Positions 1 through 10,877 of a DNA stretch of 64,000 nucleotides are shown here, in pieces (the first letter of the stretch is position 1; each line of letters begins with the position of its first letter). Where the stretch lies: NCBI RefSeq assembly GCF_000515115.1, contig NZ_AZXF01000024.1, positions 189 through 64,188 of the forward strand, in the 5' to 3' direction. Position numbers and translations under genes: made by a program. The notes beneath the pieces were generated by a model. The model made no database searches, was not told where the DNA came from, and saw only the letters and a list, made by a program, of their open reading frames with translations. The stretch comes from Nocardiopsis sp. CNT312 (lineage in GTDB: Bacteria; Actinomycetota; Actinomycetes; Streptosporangiales; Streptosporangiaceae).

Positions 1-197
1 CACCGAGAGGAGAAGGAAACGCCGGCACGCCCGCGGGAAACCGCGTTCGTCTCGCTCGGCGAGAATCCGCCGTCCCGTGTTCCGGCCCGAGGCCGCACCC
101 GGAGGCGACTCGGAAGACACTACTCCACGGCCGGGTTCCATGCAAACCGATCTCTGCGTGTCGCGTGTCACACTTCACTCCGGTCGGCGCAGGCGGA

Positions 198-680
198 TCA
201 GTTCAACAACTTCCCCGCCCCGGTCCCCGGGGCCGTGTACAGCCATTCCACGTCCAACTCGACTGCGGACACCGTTCCCGGCGGATAGGACACCAGCACG
301 TCCTCGCCGACGAACGCGGCCGCGAGCCGCGCGATGGTCGGGTTGTGCCCGACCACCAGCAGCGTCCGCACCCGTGCGTCGACATAGGTGATCATCTCCA
401 GGAGGGCGTCCGTGCCGGCCAGGTAGGCGGCCTCGGAGTAGTCCACCTCCGGTCGGCCCGCGGCCTCCCCCATCCCGCGCAGGACCCCGTCCAGCGTCTG
501 CCGGGTGCGGAGTGCGGCCGAACAGAGGACGTGGTCGGGCATGTACCCCTGCTCCGCGAGCAGGCGCCCCACCTCCTCGGCGTGGCGCCGCCCCCGGTCG
601 GCGAGCGCGCGGTCGATGTCCATGGCCCCGTGTCCCGGCTCCGCTTTCGCGTGCCGCATCAGCAACAGTGTCCGGCTCAT
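198..680 (-). CDS. sixA: SixA-type phosphohistidine phosphatase (histidine phosphatase superfamily)
   Basis: A 160-residue histidine phosphatase of the SixA branch, which removes phosphate from phosphohistidine on signalling or phosphotransfer proteins. The N-terminal LLLMRHAKAEP holds the nucleophilic His10 (RHA form, as in SixA, rather than RHG), and a second conserved His lies in VVGHNPTI. The length matches stand-alone SixA proteins. I start at the ATG of MSRTLLLMRHA; a longer upstream reading has no family support. This ATG overlaps the TGA of a 30-codon peptide gene (ATGA), so the two are probably translated together. The physiological substrate cannot be read from sequence. Confidence 0.88.
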   Translation of the reverse strand: MSRTLLLMRHAKAEPGHGAMDIDRALADRGRRHAEEVGRLLAEQGYMPDHVLCSAALRTRQTLDGVLRGMGEAAGRPEVDYSEAAYLAGTDALLEMITYVDARVRTLLVVGHNPTIARLAAAFVGEDVLVSYPPGTVSAVELDVEWLYTAPGTGAGKLLN

Positions 681-769
681 CCCGCAAGCACCGTCGCGAT
701 CACCGCGAAGGCCCCCACGGACACCACCATCGCACCCACGATGACCGCCAGCCCCTTCAACCCCGTCAC
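677..769 (-). CDS. 30-residue single-span membrane peptide, coupled to sixA
   Basis: A small gene starting at GTG (769-767), preceded by a purine-rich GGGAAGGGAAG ribosome site. The peptide opens with Met-Thr-Gly-Leu-Lys-Gly and is otherwise almost wholly hydrophobic up to its stop, long enough for one membrane helix with a lysine at the amino end. Its TGA overlaps the ATG of sixA in an ATGA junction, which argues for real, coupled translation. I do not recognise the family. It could anchor or regulate the phosphatase, or act simply as a translational leader. Confidence 0.5.
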   Translation of the reverse strand: MTGLKGLAVIVGAMVVSVGAFAVIATVLAG

Positions 770-829
770 AGCAGCACTTCCCTTCCCCTCGACACCCTTG
801 ATCCCAGGTTATGCCCGGGTTCACACAGT

Positions 830-864
830 GCCGTGGCCGCCCGGAAGAAACGGACGGCCACGGC
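830..864 (-). terminator. Hairpin downstream of hppA
   Basis: A perfect 10-bp stem, GCCGTGGCCG (830-839) against CGGCCACGGC (855-864), with a 15-base loop. It lies 52 bases beyond the hppA stop and before the sixA transcription unit. There is no T-run, which is common for actinomycete terminators. It could also be a processing stem. Confidence 0.55.
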
Positions 865-916
865 GGGAGCGGGTTCGATGCGGAAGGAGACGGCGGAAGA
901 CCGGCTCCTCGCCCCC

Positions 917-3382
917 TCAGCCCTTGCCCTCCCCGGCGCGGGCCTCCTCCCTGCGGTCCGGATCGATGCCGTCCGCGTCCGCGCTGTGCTTGCCGTCACC
1001 GTCCTCTACGGGGTCGTCCGCAGTGGGCTCGGGGCCCCCGGCCCCCGCTTCGGGGGCTCCCTTGGGAGCGGCCTCGCCATCGGCCCCGGCCAGGTCGGTC
1101 TCGGTGCCGGAGCCACGGTTCTTCGACCACAGGACCGCGGCGACCAGCACACCCACCGCGACCACCGTGATACCCACGCGCAGCGCGACGTCGTCCGCGT
1201 ACAGCACGACCGCCGGGGCCACGAGCAGGGCGACGAGGTTCATCACCTTGAGCAGCGGGTTGATGGCCGGACCGGCCGTGTCCTTGAACGGGTCTCCGAC
1301 GGTGTCACCGATGATCGTGGCCTCGTGTGCCTCCGACCCCTTGCCGCCGTGGTATCCGTCCTCAACGAGCTTCTTCGCGTTGTCCCACGCACCGCCGGAG
1401 TTGGCGAGGAAGACCGCCATGAGGACACCGGCAGCGATGGCCCCGCCCAGGAACGCCCCGAGCGGCGCGTATCCGAGCGCGAACCCGACGGCGATCGGCG
1501 CGAAGACCGCGAGCAGGCCGGGCGTGACCAACTCCCGCAGCGAGTCCTTCGTGCAGATGTCGACCACCCGCGCGTACTCCGGCTTCTCTGTTCCGTCCAT
1601 GATCCCGGGCCTGGTGCGGAACTGGTCGCGCACCTCCAGGACCACGCGTCCGGCGGCCCGGCCGACGGCCATGATCGCCAGCCCTGAGAAGAAGAACACG
1701 ACGCTCGCGCCGATGATCACGCCGACGAGCACGTCCGGGCTGTCCAGGGACAGGGAGAACACCGCCCCGCCCGCGAGGTCGAGCTGTTCCTGCACCGACG
1801 TGCGGAAGGCGCCGAACAGCGCGGTGGCAGCCAGCACCGCGGTCGCGATGGCGATGCCCTTGGTGATGGCCTTGGTGGTGTTGCCGACCGCGTCCAGGCC
1901 GGTGAGGACCTCGGCGCCCCGGCCCTCGACGTCGCCGGACATCTCGGCGATGCCCTGGGCGTTGTCGGCGACCGGACCGAAGGTGTCCATCGCGACGATG
2001 ATGCCGACGGTGGTCAGGAGCCCGGTACCGGCGAGCGCGACGGCGAACAGGCTCAGCGTGATGGAGCCGCCACCGAGCAGGAACGCGGCGTAGACGGCCC
2101 CGGCGATGAGCAGGGCCGAGTAGACAGCGGACTCCAGACCCACGGAGATACCCGACAGGATGACGGTCGCCGCGCCCGTCTCGGAACTCTCCCCGATCTC
2201 CCGCACCGGGCGCCGGTCGGTCTCGGTGAAGTAGCCGGTAAGCAACTGGATCGCGGCGGCCAGCACCAGACCGATGAGGACCGCGGCGATGGCGATGAAC
2301 CTCGGGTCGGGCGAGGTCCCCGCCTCGGCGATCTCGTCGAGGACGCCCTGGCCGACCCCGGACAGCTCCTCGAAGCTGCCGGGCAGGTAGAGGAACGCGG
2401 CGGCGACGACGAGGAGCGCGGAGATGGCGGCGGAGGCGAAGAATCCGCGGTTGATCGCCGACATCGCCGTCTTGTCGCGTGCGCGGGGGGCGACGATGAA
2501 GATGCCGATGATCGCCGTGATCACACCGATCATGGGCACCAGCAGCGGGAACACCAGGCCCTCGGTGCCGAACGCCACCCGGCCGAGGATGAGCGAGGCG
2601 ACCAGGACGACGGCGTAGGACTCGAAGAGGTCGGCCGCCATGCCCGCACAGTCACCCACGTTGTCCCCGACGTTGTCGGCGATGGTCGCCGCGTTGCGCG
2701 GGTCGTCCTCGGGGATGCCCTGCTCGACCTTGCCCACGAGGTCGGCGCCGACGTCGGCGGCCTTCGTGAAGATCCCGCCGCCGACCCGCATGAACATCGC
2801 CAGGAGCGCGGCGCCGAACCCGAACCCTTCCAGCACGATGGGGGCGTCCCCCCGGTAGAGGAGGACCACGGCGGCGGCGCCGAACAGGCCGAGCCCGACG
2901 GTGATCATGCCCGCCACGCCACCGGTGCGGAACGCGATCCGCATCGCGGTCCGGCCGGCGTCGGCGCCACCGGTCCGGGCGGCTGCGGCGACACGGACGT
3001 TGCCCCGCACGGCCAGCCACATGCCGATGAATCCGGTGGCCGCCGACAGCAGGGCGCCGAAGGCGAAGAAGAGCGACCTTCCGACAGCGATCCCCCACGA
3101 CTCCGCGGGCAGCAGGAGCAGGAGCAGGGGGATGACGACGACGAAGACCGCGAGGGTGCGGAACTGCCGTTTGAGGTAGGCGGCCGCCCCCTCCTGAACC
3201 GCGACCGCGATAGTGCGCATTCGCTCGGTGCCCTGTCCGGCGGCGAGAACCTCACGCACCAGCATCCCCGCGACGGCGAGGGCCAGAAGCGCCACCACCA
3301 TGACGGTGATGACGAGTGTGAAGTCGACGCTTTCCAGAACCAGGGCCGTGCCGCCTTCGGCGGCGATGTTGAGCCCAGACAA
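917..3382 (-). CDS. hppA: Membrane-bound proton-translocating pyrophosphatase (K+-independent type)
   Basis: An integral membrane pyrophosphatase that couples PPi hydrolysis to H+ export. The 821 residues contain about 16 hydrophobic spans. The family motifs are present: DVGADLVGKVE (210-220), DNVGDNVGD (236-244) and, near residue 695, GDTVGDPFKD. Lys504 in GNTTKAITKG is the residue that marks K+-independent enzymes, where K+-dependent ones carry Ala. The start is TTG (3382-3380), supported by AAGGAGG seven bases upstream. An acidic, low-complexity tail of about 60 residues extends beyond the last span and is probably cytosolic and non-catalytic. The gene stands alone between two intergenic regions. 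Confidence 0.96.
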   Translation of the reverse strand: MSGLNIAAEGGTALVLESVDFTLVITVMVVALLALAVAGMLVREVLAAGQGTERMRTIAVAVQEGAAAYLKRQFRTLAVFVVVIPLLLLLLPAESWGIAVGRSLFFAFGALLSAATGFIGMWLAVRGNVRVAAAARTGGADAGRTAMRIAFRTGGVAGMITVGLGLFGAAAVVLLYRGDAPIVLEGFGFGAALLAMFMRVGGGIFTKAADVGADLVGKVEQGIPEDDPRNAATIADNVGDNVGDCAGMAADLFESYAVVLVASLILGRVAFGTEGLVFPLLVPMIGVITAIIGIFIVAPRARDKTAMSAINRGFFASAAISALLVVAAAFLYLPGSFEELSGVGQGVLDEIAEAGTSPDPRFIAIAAVLIGLVLAAAIQLLTGYFTETDRRPVREIGESSETGAATVILSGISVGLESAVYSALLIAGAVYAAFLLGGGSITLSLFAVALAGTGLLTTVGIIVAMDTFGPVADNAQGIAEMSGDVEGRGAEVLTGLDAVGNTTKAITKGIAIATAVLAATALFGAFRTSVQEQLDLAGGAVFSLSLDSPDVLVGVIIGASVVFFFSGLAIMAVGRAAGRVVLEVRDQFRTRPGIMDGTEKPEYARVVDICTKDSLRELVTPGLLAVFAPIAVGFALGYAPLGAFLGGAIAAGVLMAVFLANSGGAWDNAKKLVEDGYHGGKGSEAHEATIIGDTVGDPFKDTAGPAINPLLKVMNLVALLVAPAVVLYADDVALRVGITVVAVGVLVAAVLWSKNRGSGTETDLAGADGEAAPKGAPEAGAGGPEPTADDPVEDGDGKHSADADGIDPDRREEARAGEGKG

Positions 3383-3710
3383 TCCGTCCTCCTTGCGACG
3401 GGCGCGACCTTTCCGGCCCCGTTCACCGGGTCCACCTCATGGGCCCATCCCGCCGCGAGTCCGTGGACGTACCGCCGCCCGGAAGGGCTCTGAACTGGCC
3501 CTATGCCATGTGTCGGAGTCGAATCGGTGCCATCCTGATGTGCGGTGCACACCGCCCGAACCACACGGACACGAGCGGTGGTCCGGGAATTCTACGCAGA
3601 AAGAAGAATAAAAATGAGGGGGCTTTCGGGTTTTTCCCAGGTGAATTCGAAGATGTGACCCCGCGGTGACCAGAAAAAAGGATGAAAAGAACAAAAGGCC
3701 GCATCATCGA

Positions 3711-3779
3711 CACTTGACATTCATTACCCAGGGAACCACTTGACATAATTTCGCCATCAAATCTCGCATAATACGAGAT
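3711..3779. promoter_or_regulatory. AT-rich repeat cluster in the 3383-3880 gap upstream of hppA
   Basis: The roughly 500-base gap between hppA and the DUF309 gene holds no convincing gene. It turns AT-rich from about 3590. Two copies of cacttgacat begin at 3711 and 3737, 26 bp apart. Further on is a perfect inverted repeat, ATCTCG (3761-3766), seven bases, CGAGAT (3774-3779). These look like regulator sites for hppA, whose start lies leftward. TTGACA hexamers occur on the plus strand, but I find no well-spaced -10 for them and no plus-strand gene. Confidence 0.4.
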
Positions 3780-3880
3780 ATCACCATCTAAGGCAGAAAC
3801 TTCCCATAAGTAAATAATGCACGCGTTTCATGTGCTCCCCCGCTTCTGATCCGCCCACGGGACCCTGCGGCCCCACCGGG

Positions 3881-4396
3881 TCACGCCCCCAGCAGCCGCA
3901 TCCCCGAGGGGTCGATCCCGTCGCCGGAACGGGCCCGGCCCACGTCCAGGTCGTCCGCCAGCGCCCTGGCGAAGGCTGCGATCCCCTCCACGTCGACACC
4001 GTGCGGAGCCCGAGGACCGAACGAGGCCACGCAGTCGGCCCCCCGCCTCAGCAGGCGCGCGGCACCGACCGCGTTCCCGCGCTGGGCGTGTGTGAGGCCG
4101 ACGGCGGTCTGGGCGAGCCCCCGCCACAGTTCCCTCTCCGGCCCCGAAACGGACTTCCACACGGCTTCAAGCACCTCGTGCGCGGTGAACGCGTACCCCG
4201 CGTCGAGCAGGCGCTGGGCCTCCGCCAGGCCCTCGTCCACGGTGAACTCGGCGTCGTCGGGCACCCGCTCGACCTCGCCCCGGCTGCCGTGCGGCAACGG
4301 CCTCCCGTAGCGGTCCCGCGGCCTCTGGTTCTGCGCCCGCCCCTCGTCGTCACGGTCCCTGCCGCCGTCCGCGCCCGCTCCGGATGCCGTTCCCAT
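3881..4396 (-). CDS. DUF309 domain protein
   Basis: A 171-residue protein whose second half matches the helical DUF309 family, including LLDAGYAFTAHEVLEAVWK and a following helix rich in small residues (WRGLAQTAVGLTHAQRG). The first 55 residues are charged and probably disordered. The biochemical role of DUF309 is not established. The start is the ATG at 4396, one base into the stop of the upstream alpha/beta hydrolase (TGATG), so the two are translationally coupled. A longer reading frame continues upstream inside the hydrolase gene and was rejected. Confidence 0.82.
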   Translation of the reverse strand: MGTASGAGADGGRDRDDEGRAQNQRPRDRYGRPLPHGSRGEVERVPDDAEFTVDEGLAEAQRLLDAGYAFTAHEVLEAVWKSVSGPERELWRGLAQTAVGLTHAQRGNAVGAARLLRRGADCVASFGPRAPHGVDVEGIAAFARALADDLDVGRARSGDGIDPSGMRLLGA

Positions 4397-5310
4397 CACT
4401 TCTCCACCGTCGTCCTCTCCCAGTCCCCGATCCACTCCAGAAGCGCCCGCGATACCTCCTCTGGCCGCTCCTCGTGCGGGAAGTGGCCCGCACCGGGGAC
4501 CCGCTCCCAACGGTAGGGCCCCGCGACCAGGGCCCGCGAGGCGCGTGCGATCTCCCAGGGGCACACCGGGTCCTCGGCACCGTGGACCTGGAGGACCGGA
4601 ACACGCACCGGTCCACGCATCCGCACGTTGTACCGGGCACCGTCCGGGCGGAACCGGGAACGGAAGATCCAGCGGTGGTACTCCAGCGAGCAGTGGGAGA
4701 CCTTGGGGATCGAGAAGGCCAGCCGGTACCGCTCCTCGGTGGTCCGGTCCGGCCAGCCGGGGCCGCTCCACTCGCGCAGCAGTTCTCCCACACGCACGCA
4801 CCCGTCTTGGAGCAGCCGGTGCTCGGGAAGGATCGGGACCTGCGAGCGGAGCAGGTGGCGCAGCCCCGGACCCATCCGCGCCGCGATCCGCGCCGACCTG
4901 CGGGGGTGCGGGGCCGCGACCGCGGCCAGAGCCCGGACGTGGTCCGGATGGTAGGCGGTCATGGTCCAGCCGACGACACCGCCCACACCGTGGCCGACGA
5001 CGACGGCCTCCGCCTCGCCCAGGGCACGGACCAGGCCGGCCGCGTCCTGGGCGAGCGTGACGAGGTCGTATCCGCGCGGAGTCTTGTCGCTGGCCCCGTA
5101 GCCGCGGAGGTCGACCGCGACCGCCCGGTACCCGGCTCCGGCAAGCGCGGTCAACTGGTGGCGCCACGCCCACCAGAACTGGGGGAACCCGTGCAGGAAG
5201 AGCACAAGCGGACCCGTACCGAGTTCGGCGACGTGGAACCGCGCCCCCGCCGCCGAGACCGTCCGGTGCCGCCACGGGCCGTCGACGATCGCTGCCGAGT
5301 CGTCCAACAC
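4396..5310 (-). CDS. Epoxide-hydrolase-like alpha/beta hydrolase with altered nucleophile position
   Basis: A 304-residue alpha/beta hydrolase resembling epoxide hydrolases (EphE-like by position beside the holin-like gene and acs). The oxyanion/tryptophan motif HGFPQFWWAW, the DLRGYGASDK strand-turn, the late acid in HGAEDPVCP and the catalytic His in GAGHFPHEE are all visible. The nucleophile elbow, normally G-x-(D/S)-x-G, reads GHGVGG, so glycine sits where Asp or Ser should be. The protein may therefore be non-catalytic or work differently. The start is GTG at 5310, and the gene overlaps the DUF309 gene by one base. A sequencing error in one codon is the simple alternative. Confidence 0.82.
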   Translation of the reverse strand: MLDDSAAIVDGPWRHRTVSAAGARFHVAELGTGPLVLFLHGFPQFWWAWRHQLTALAGAGYRAVAVDLRGYGASDKTPRGYDLVTLAQDAAGLVRALGEAEAVVVGHGVGGVVGWTMTAYHPDHVRALAAVAAPHPRRSARIAARMGPGLRHLLRSQVPILPEHRLLQDGCVRVGELLREWSGPGWPDRTTEERYRLAFSIPKVSHCSLEYHRWIFRSRFRPDGARYNVRMRGPVRVPVLQVHGAEDPVCPWEIARASRALVAGPYRWERVPGAGHFPHEERPEEVSRALLEWIGDWERTTVEK

Positions 5311-5320
5311 CTCGGGGACG

Positions 5321-5794
5321 CTACTTCGTGGCGGGAACGGACTCGGCGGTCGTGGCCACTTCTCCCTTGGGGGGCCTGATCTCGCCGCGCAGGATGGCGA
5401 CGAGGCGGGAGGAAGTCTCGGCGGTGCGTGCCAGCCCCTGGCGCCTGCGGAGGTTGACGACCGCGACGAGCACGAAGACCGCGGCGATGAGCAGGTAGAC
5501 GAGCGTGACGATACCGAAGGAGATCCAGGCTGCCAGGCCGAGCGCCACGAGGCCGAGGGCGGCGGTGACCGAGAGCAGGATCACGAAGATGTGCAGGAGC
5601 ACCGCGGCCACGGCGAACTCACCGAGGCTCTTGCCGATCTTCGTGGCGTCGGCCTTGGCTTCGAGCTTGGCGAGTTTGATCTCCAGGCGCACCAGCCGGG
5701 AGAGGTTGTCTGTGGCGTCGGAGACCAGTGCACCGATGGAACGGTCGGTGTCGCTGGAGGCGCCAGGTTCGCCGCCACCCGGCATGTCCACCAT
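5321..5794 (-). CDS. Holin-like (superfamily III, actinobacterial) membrane protein
   Basis: A 157-residue protein of the putative actinobacterial holin-X family. A charged helical N-terminal part with a heptad-like pattern (LVRLEIKLAKLEAKADATKIGKS split over about residues 35-60) precedes two hydrophobic spans (FAVAAVLLHIFVILLSVTA and a span rich in Val, Leu and Ile near residue 110). The C-terminus is basic and cytosolic. The start ATG at 5794 has AGAAGGGA upstream. Despite the name, chromosomal members are not phage genes and their function is unknown. The gene ends ten bases before the hydrolase start, suggesting one transcription unit. Confidence 0.82.
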   Translation of the reverse strand: MVDMPGGGEPGASSDTDRSIGALVSDATDNLSRLVRLEIKLAKLEAKADATKIGKSLGEFAVAAVLLHIFVILLSVTAALGLVALGLAAWISFGIVTLVYLLIAAVFVLVAVVNLRRRQGLARTAETSSRLVAILRGEIRPPKGEVATTAESVPATK

Positions 5795-5973
5795 CGGGGG
5801 GTCCCTTCTCTCGGTCCGAACACGCGAATATCTCCCGCATCCTCGCACATGATCGGTCGGAGGTGGCCCCCGCGGCACGCACAACGACGCGCTCGGGCCC
5901 TGTCCCGGGGTCGGCCGGGGCGGCGGGCGCACGTGTCCCCGCGGAAGGGCGCGGACACCCGCCGCCGACGGGG

Positions 5974-7944
<1,971 letters not shown>

Positions 7945-7987
7945 TGTGACTCTCCTAACGTCGGCGTTTGACACCCAAATTAACCCT

Positions 7988-8001
7988 GTGGTCTGTACCA
8001 C
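7988..8001. promoter_or_regulatory. Inverted repeat in the acs promoter region
   Basis: GTGGT and ACCAC separated by four bases, about 45 bases upstream of the acs start codon, in a locally AT-richer stretch between acs and the divergent Fic-like gene. The placement suits an operator for either gene. No particular regulator can be named. Confidence 0.3.
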
Positions 8002-8171
8002 TGGAATAGCTGAGCAGAAATCCGGCGGCGGGGATCGCGGGACACGCGACGAACGGTCGGCGAACGGTCGGCGAGCCGCGACGAACGGTGGCTCCGAAGG
8101 CAGCCGTGCCCTCCTGCCACGCGGGCACCGGTGTGGGCCGGGGGCGTTACCGGCGCGTAGTGTGGGTGGCC

Positions 8172-8984
8172 GTGAGTGAATCGACTTCTGCCTCCCTGTC
8201 CGACCCGCTGAAGCGGATCGTCGAGCTTCCCGGCGTGAGCGAGGCGGTGGAGGAGACACGGACCATCGTCGACCGGCTGCTGGGGCACCGCATCCTGCGC
8301 CGCCGCAGCAGCGACGTGTCCATGGAGTCCTCCCTGCGCGGCGCGTGCGCCTCCGCGGCCCTGGAGGGGGCCGAGGTCTCGATGGAGGAGATCCGCGCCG
8401 GGCACGTGTACGACACCCGGATCAAGGGGGCGCTGCGCGCCTCGGGCGAGCTCGGCACTCTGGTGGAGACCTGGCCCAAGGCCCCCCGGCAGGCGCTGGC
8501 GCGCCTACACACGCTCGCCGCCGCCGACGCCGTCTCCGAGGAGGCCCTGGGCCGCCCCCGGCTGGAGGGCGAGCGCGTCGAGGACCCGCTAGGCCTGGGG
8601 CCGGCACCCGGGCCGGAGGTCGCCCGGGCCCGCCTGGAGGGGCTGTACGGGCTTCTGGGCGCGCGCTCGTCCGTGCCCGCCCTCGTGACGTCGTCCCTGG
8701 TGCACGGGGACCTGATGGCGATCCGGCCGTTCGGCTGGGGGGACGGCCTGGTCGCGCGTGCGGCGGAGCGTCTGACCCTGGTCGAGCGGGGGCTGGACCC
8801 GAAGTCTCTGGTGCCGTCCGAGCTGGGGCACCAGACCCTGAAGGACGAGTACGTTCCGGCTCTGCGCGGGTACATGTCCGGCACCCCCGAGGGTGTGGCG
8901 GGGTGGGTCGTCTACTGCTGCCGTGCCGTCCTAGCCGGGGCCCAGGATTCCCTCGCCACGTGTGAGGCGCTCAAACGCGGGTGA
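8172..8984 (+). CDS. Fic-like fold protein with degenerate active-site motif
   Basis: About 270 residues, divergent from acs. An N-terminal segment (RRRSSDVSMESSLRGACASAALEGA, split) resembles the regulatory part of Fic-type proteins. The C-terminal half contains IRPFGWGDGLVARAAERL, which lines up with the Fic motif HPFx(D/E)GNGRxxR. However, His is replaced by Arg, the acidic residue by Trp, Asn by Asp and the first Arg by Val. The AMP-transferring activity of Fic enzymes should therefore be lost. The start is uncertain: in-frame GTG codons occur at 8160, 8166 and 8172, none with a strong ribosome site. I used the last. Confidence 0.62.
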   Translation: MSESTSASLSDPLKRIVELPGVSEAVEETRTIVDRLLGHRILRRRSSDVSMESSLRGACASAALEGAEVSMEEIRAGHVYDTRIKGALRASGELGTLVETWPKAPRQALARLHTLAAADAVSEEALGRPRLEGERVEDPLGLGPAPGPEVARARLEGLYGLLGARSSVPALVTSSLVHGDLMAIRPFGWGDGLVARAAERLTLVERGLDPKSLVPSELGHQTLKDEYVPALRGYMSGTPEGVAGWVVYCCRAVLAGAQDSLATCEALKRG

Positions 8985-9806
8985 CGCGACTCTCCGAGCG
9001 GAAGCCCGGCGATTCGCGCATTCCGCTCCCTTTCCCACCTTTGGCACCATAGGAACAGCTCGTGTTGCTCTGTGGTTTACCATTGCGAAATGCCATAAAT
9101 TGAACAGTGCGAATGCACGCGTGCACAGGACCGCACGCCACTCGACTGAAGTTCCACCCCCGACTCCAGATCACCCACCCGGGTGGCCCCGCGCCCTTTC
9201 CCACTCCAACCGGGCCTCTCTCGCAAGACATCCGAGCAGGACAGAGGGGGCGCGGGCGGACAGCGCACCCCAGACACCGTTCCGGTACCACTATTCGGCC
9301 CGTTTTCTTTCCGCACCTGGTTTCCTCCTGCAAAAAGGCGATCGAGCAGAATTTTTCATTCTGATCTCCGAACCGATAACCACGGCCACGTGGTAACGTT
9401 GTATCCGGCATCCAGCGGCGAGGAGCGCTCCCCCCACCGGGACAGAACTCCCCTCCCCCGGTGGTCATGCGTCCGATCGGCGCGCGGCCTCCTTTCGCGG
9501 CCCACCCCTTCCGATCCTTCAGCGGCCGTGAAGTATCGCTTCCGGCCCTCCCTGAGAGCGGACCCGGTCCCATCCCCCCGGGACCGGAGCCGGGTGGCGT
9601 CTCCCCTTCTCCCCCTGTGGGAGCCGTCACCGTGTCCGCTCCGCGCGCCTGTCGGGTAGGGATGCGCATCCGCCCCCGTATGCGTATCCCTCCCGTCGGG
9701 TGGCGCGTTCCCGACTCGGTTGTCCACAGGTCCGCGCCCGGGGCTTTCGCGACGGCCCCGATGCGGCGACAGTCGATGATGACGCCTTCGACACCACGGA
9801 GCCGCG
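8985..9806. other. Long intergenic region before the tad locus
   Basis: About 820 bases with no convincing gene. Open frames on both strands have poor actinomycete codon-position bias and no recognisable motif. Base composition is lower in GC between about 9010 and 9420. A perfect palindrome TGCACGCGTGCA lies at 9114-9125, and a CCACGTGG core lies near 9390. The region probably holds the promoter of ssd-tadABC, but I cannot point to a -35/-10 pair. Confidence 0.5.
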
Positions 9807-10877
9807 ATGCCCCGCCCCGCACCGCCCCTGATCGTCACCGACGACTCCGACCTCCTCGACGACCTCCTCCGCTTGGCCTCGGCGGCCTCCGTCGAGGTCG
9901 CCGTCGTCCGGTCCGCCGACCGGGCACCGCACTCGTGGCGGCACGCGCCCCTGGTCGTGGTGGGCCTGGACCTGCTCCCCGCCCTGGCCCCGCCCGTCCC
10001 GCCGCAGACCGTGGCGGTGTCGCGGGCCGACACCCCCCTCTCGCCCACAGGAACCGACGCCCGCACCCTCCTCCGGCTTCCGGGGGACGAGGCACGGATG
10101 GTGGGCCTGCTCTCCGACGCCGCCACCGCACACCGCCCTCCCACACCCGTGGTCTCGGTCATGGGCGGCCGGGGCGGGGCCGGGACCACCCTCACCGCAC
10201 TGGCACTGGCCCTGGCCGGTGCGCGCGGGGGCCGTGACACCGCGCTGCTGGACTCCGATCCGCTCGGCTGCGGCCCCGACATCTACCTGGGGTGCGACGC
10301 CGTGGAACCGCGCGGCCCCCGGACCGGCTGGGACGACCTCCTCCGCAGCGACGGCCGCGTCCGCTGGTCCGACCTGCGCGGCGGCCTTCCCGGGGCCCGC
10401 GGCCTATCCGTCCTCACCTGGAACCGGTCTCCGGCCGCCCGGTGCCGCGCCCCGCTGTCCGCCGACACCGCCCGCGCCGCCCTCGACTCGGCGGGGCACG
10501 GCACCGGTCTGGTCGTCGTCGACCTCCCACGCGCGTTCACCCCGGCCACCGGGGTCTTCCTCGACCGCTCCGACGCCGTGTTCGTCGTGGTCCCCGCCGA
10601 CGTGCCCTCGGTCGTGGCCGCCGCGGGGATCGTGCCCCGGGTGAAGGAGGAGACCCCCAACGCGAGCGCCGTCGTGGTCGGTGCCCAAGGGGAACTGTCC
10701 GCCGACGTGGTCGCCCACACCCTGGGGCTCCCTCTGGGAGCCGACCTCCCGCCCGAGCCCGGCATCGCCCGCCTCCTTGCCGCAGGCCGCGCACCCGCCC
10801 GACGGCGTCGGTCCCCGCTCGCCCGCTTCGCGGACCGTGCCGTGTCCGGTCTCTGCCTCCCGGAAGCGGCCCGGTGA
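9807..10877 (+). CDS. ssd: Septum-site/CpaE-like ParA-family ATPase of the Tad locus
   Basis: A 356-residue protein of the Ssd/CpaE group. The N-terminal 110 residues resemble a receiver-like domain without clear phosphoacceptor residues. A deviant Walker A, GGRGGAGTT (about residues 120-128), has no lysine before the threonines. Members act with tad genes and have been linked to septum placement in mycobacteria. The start ATG has GGAG five bases upstream. Its TGA overlaps the GTG start of tadA (GTGA), so the four genes ssd-tadA-tadB-tadC form one operon. Confidence 0.85.
   Translation: MPRPAPPLIVTDDSDLLDDLLRLASAASVEVAVVRSADRAPHSWRHAPLVVVGLDLLPALAPPVPPQTVAVSRADTPLSPTGTDARTLLRLPGDEARMVGLLSDAATAHRPPTPVVSVMGGRGGAGTTLTALALALAGARGGRDTALLDSDPLGCGPDIYLGCDAVEPRGPRTGWDDLLRSDGRVRWSDLRGGLPGARGLSVLTWNRSPAARCRAPLSADTARAALDSAGHGTGLVVVDLPRAFTPATGVFLDRSDAVFVVVPADVPSVVAAAGIVPRVKEETPNASAVVVGAQGELSADVVAHTLGLPLGADLPPEPGIARLLAAGRAPARRRRSPLARFADRAVSGLCLPEAAR

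Noticed and set aside
1-197. A gene at the left edge
   Set aside because: No frame with codon bias or ribosome site; overlapping open frames continue antisense into sixA.
165-2093. 642-codon open frame on the plus strand
   Set aside because: It is the antisense shadow of hppA and sixA; its protein is low-complexity with no motif.
8971-9822. Open frames in the gap before ssd
   Set aside because: No ribosome site, no motif, and weak third-position GC bias on either strand.
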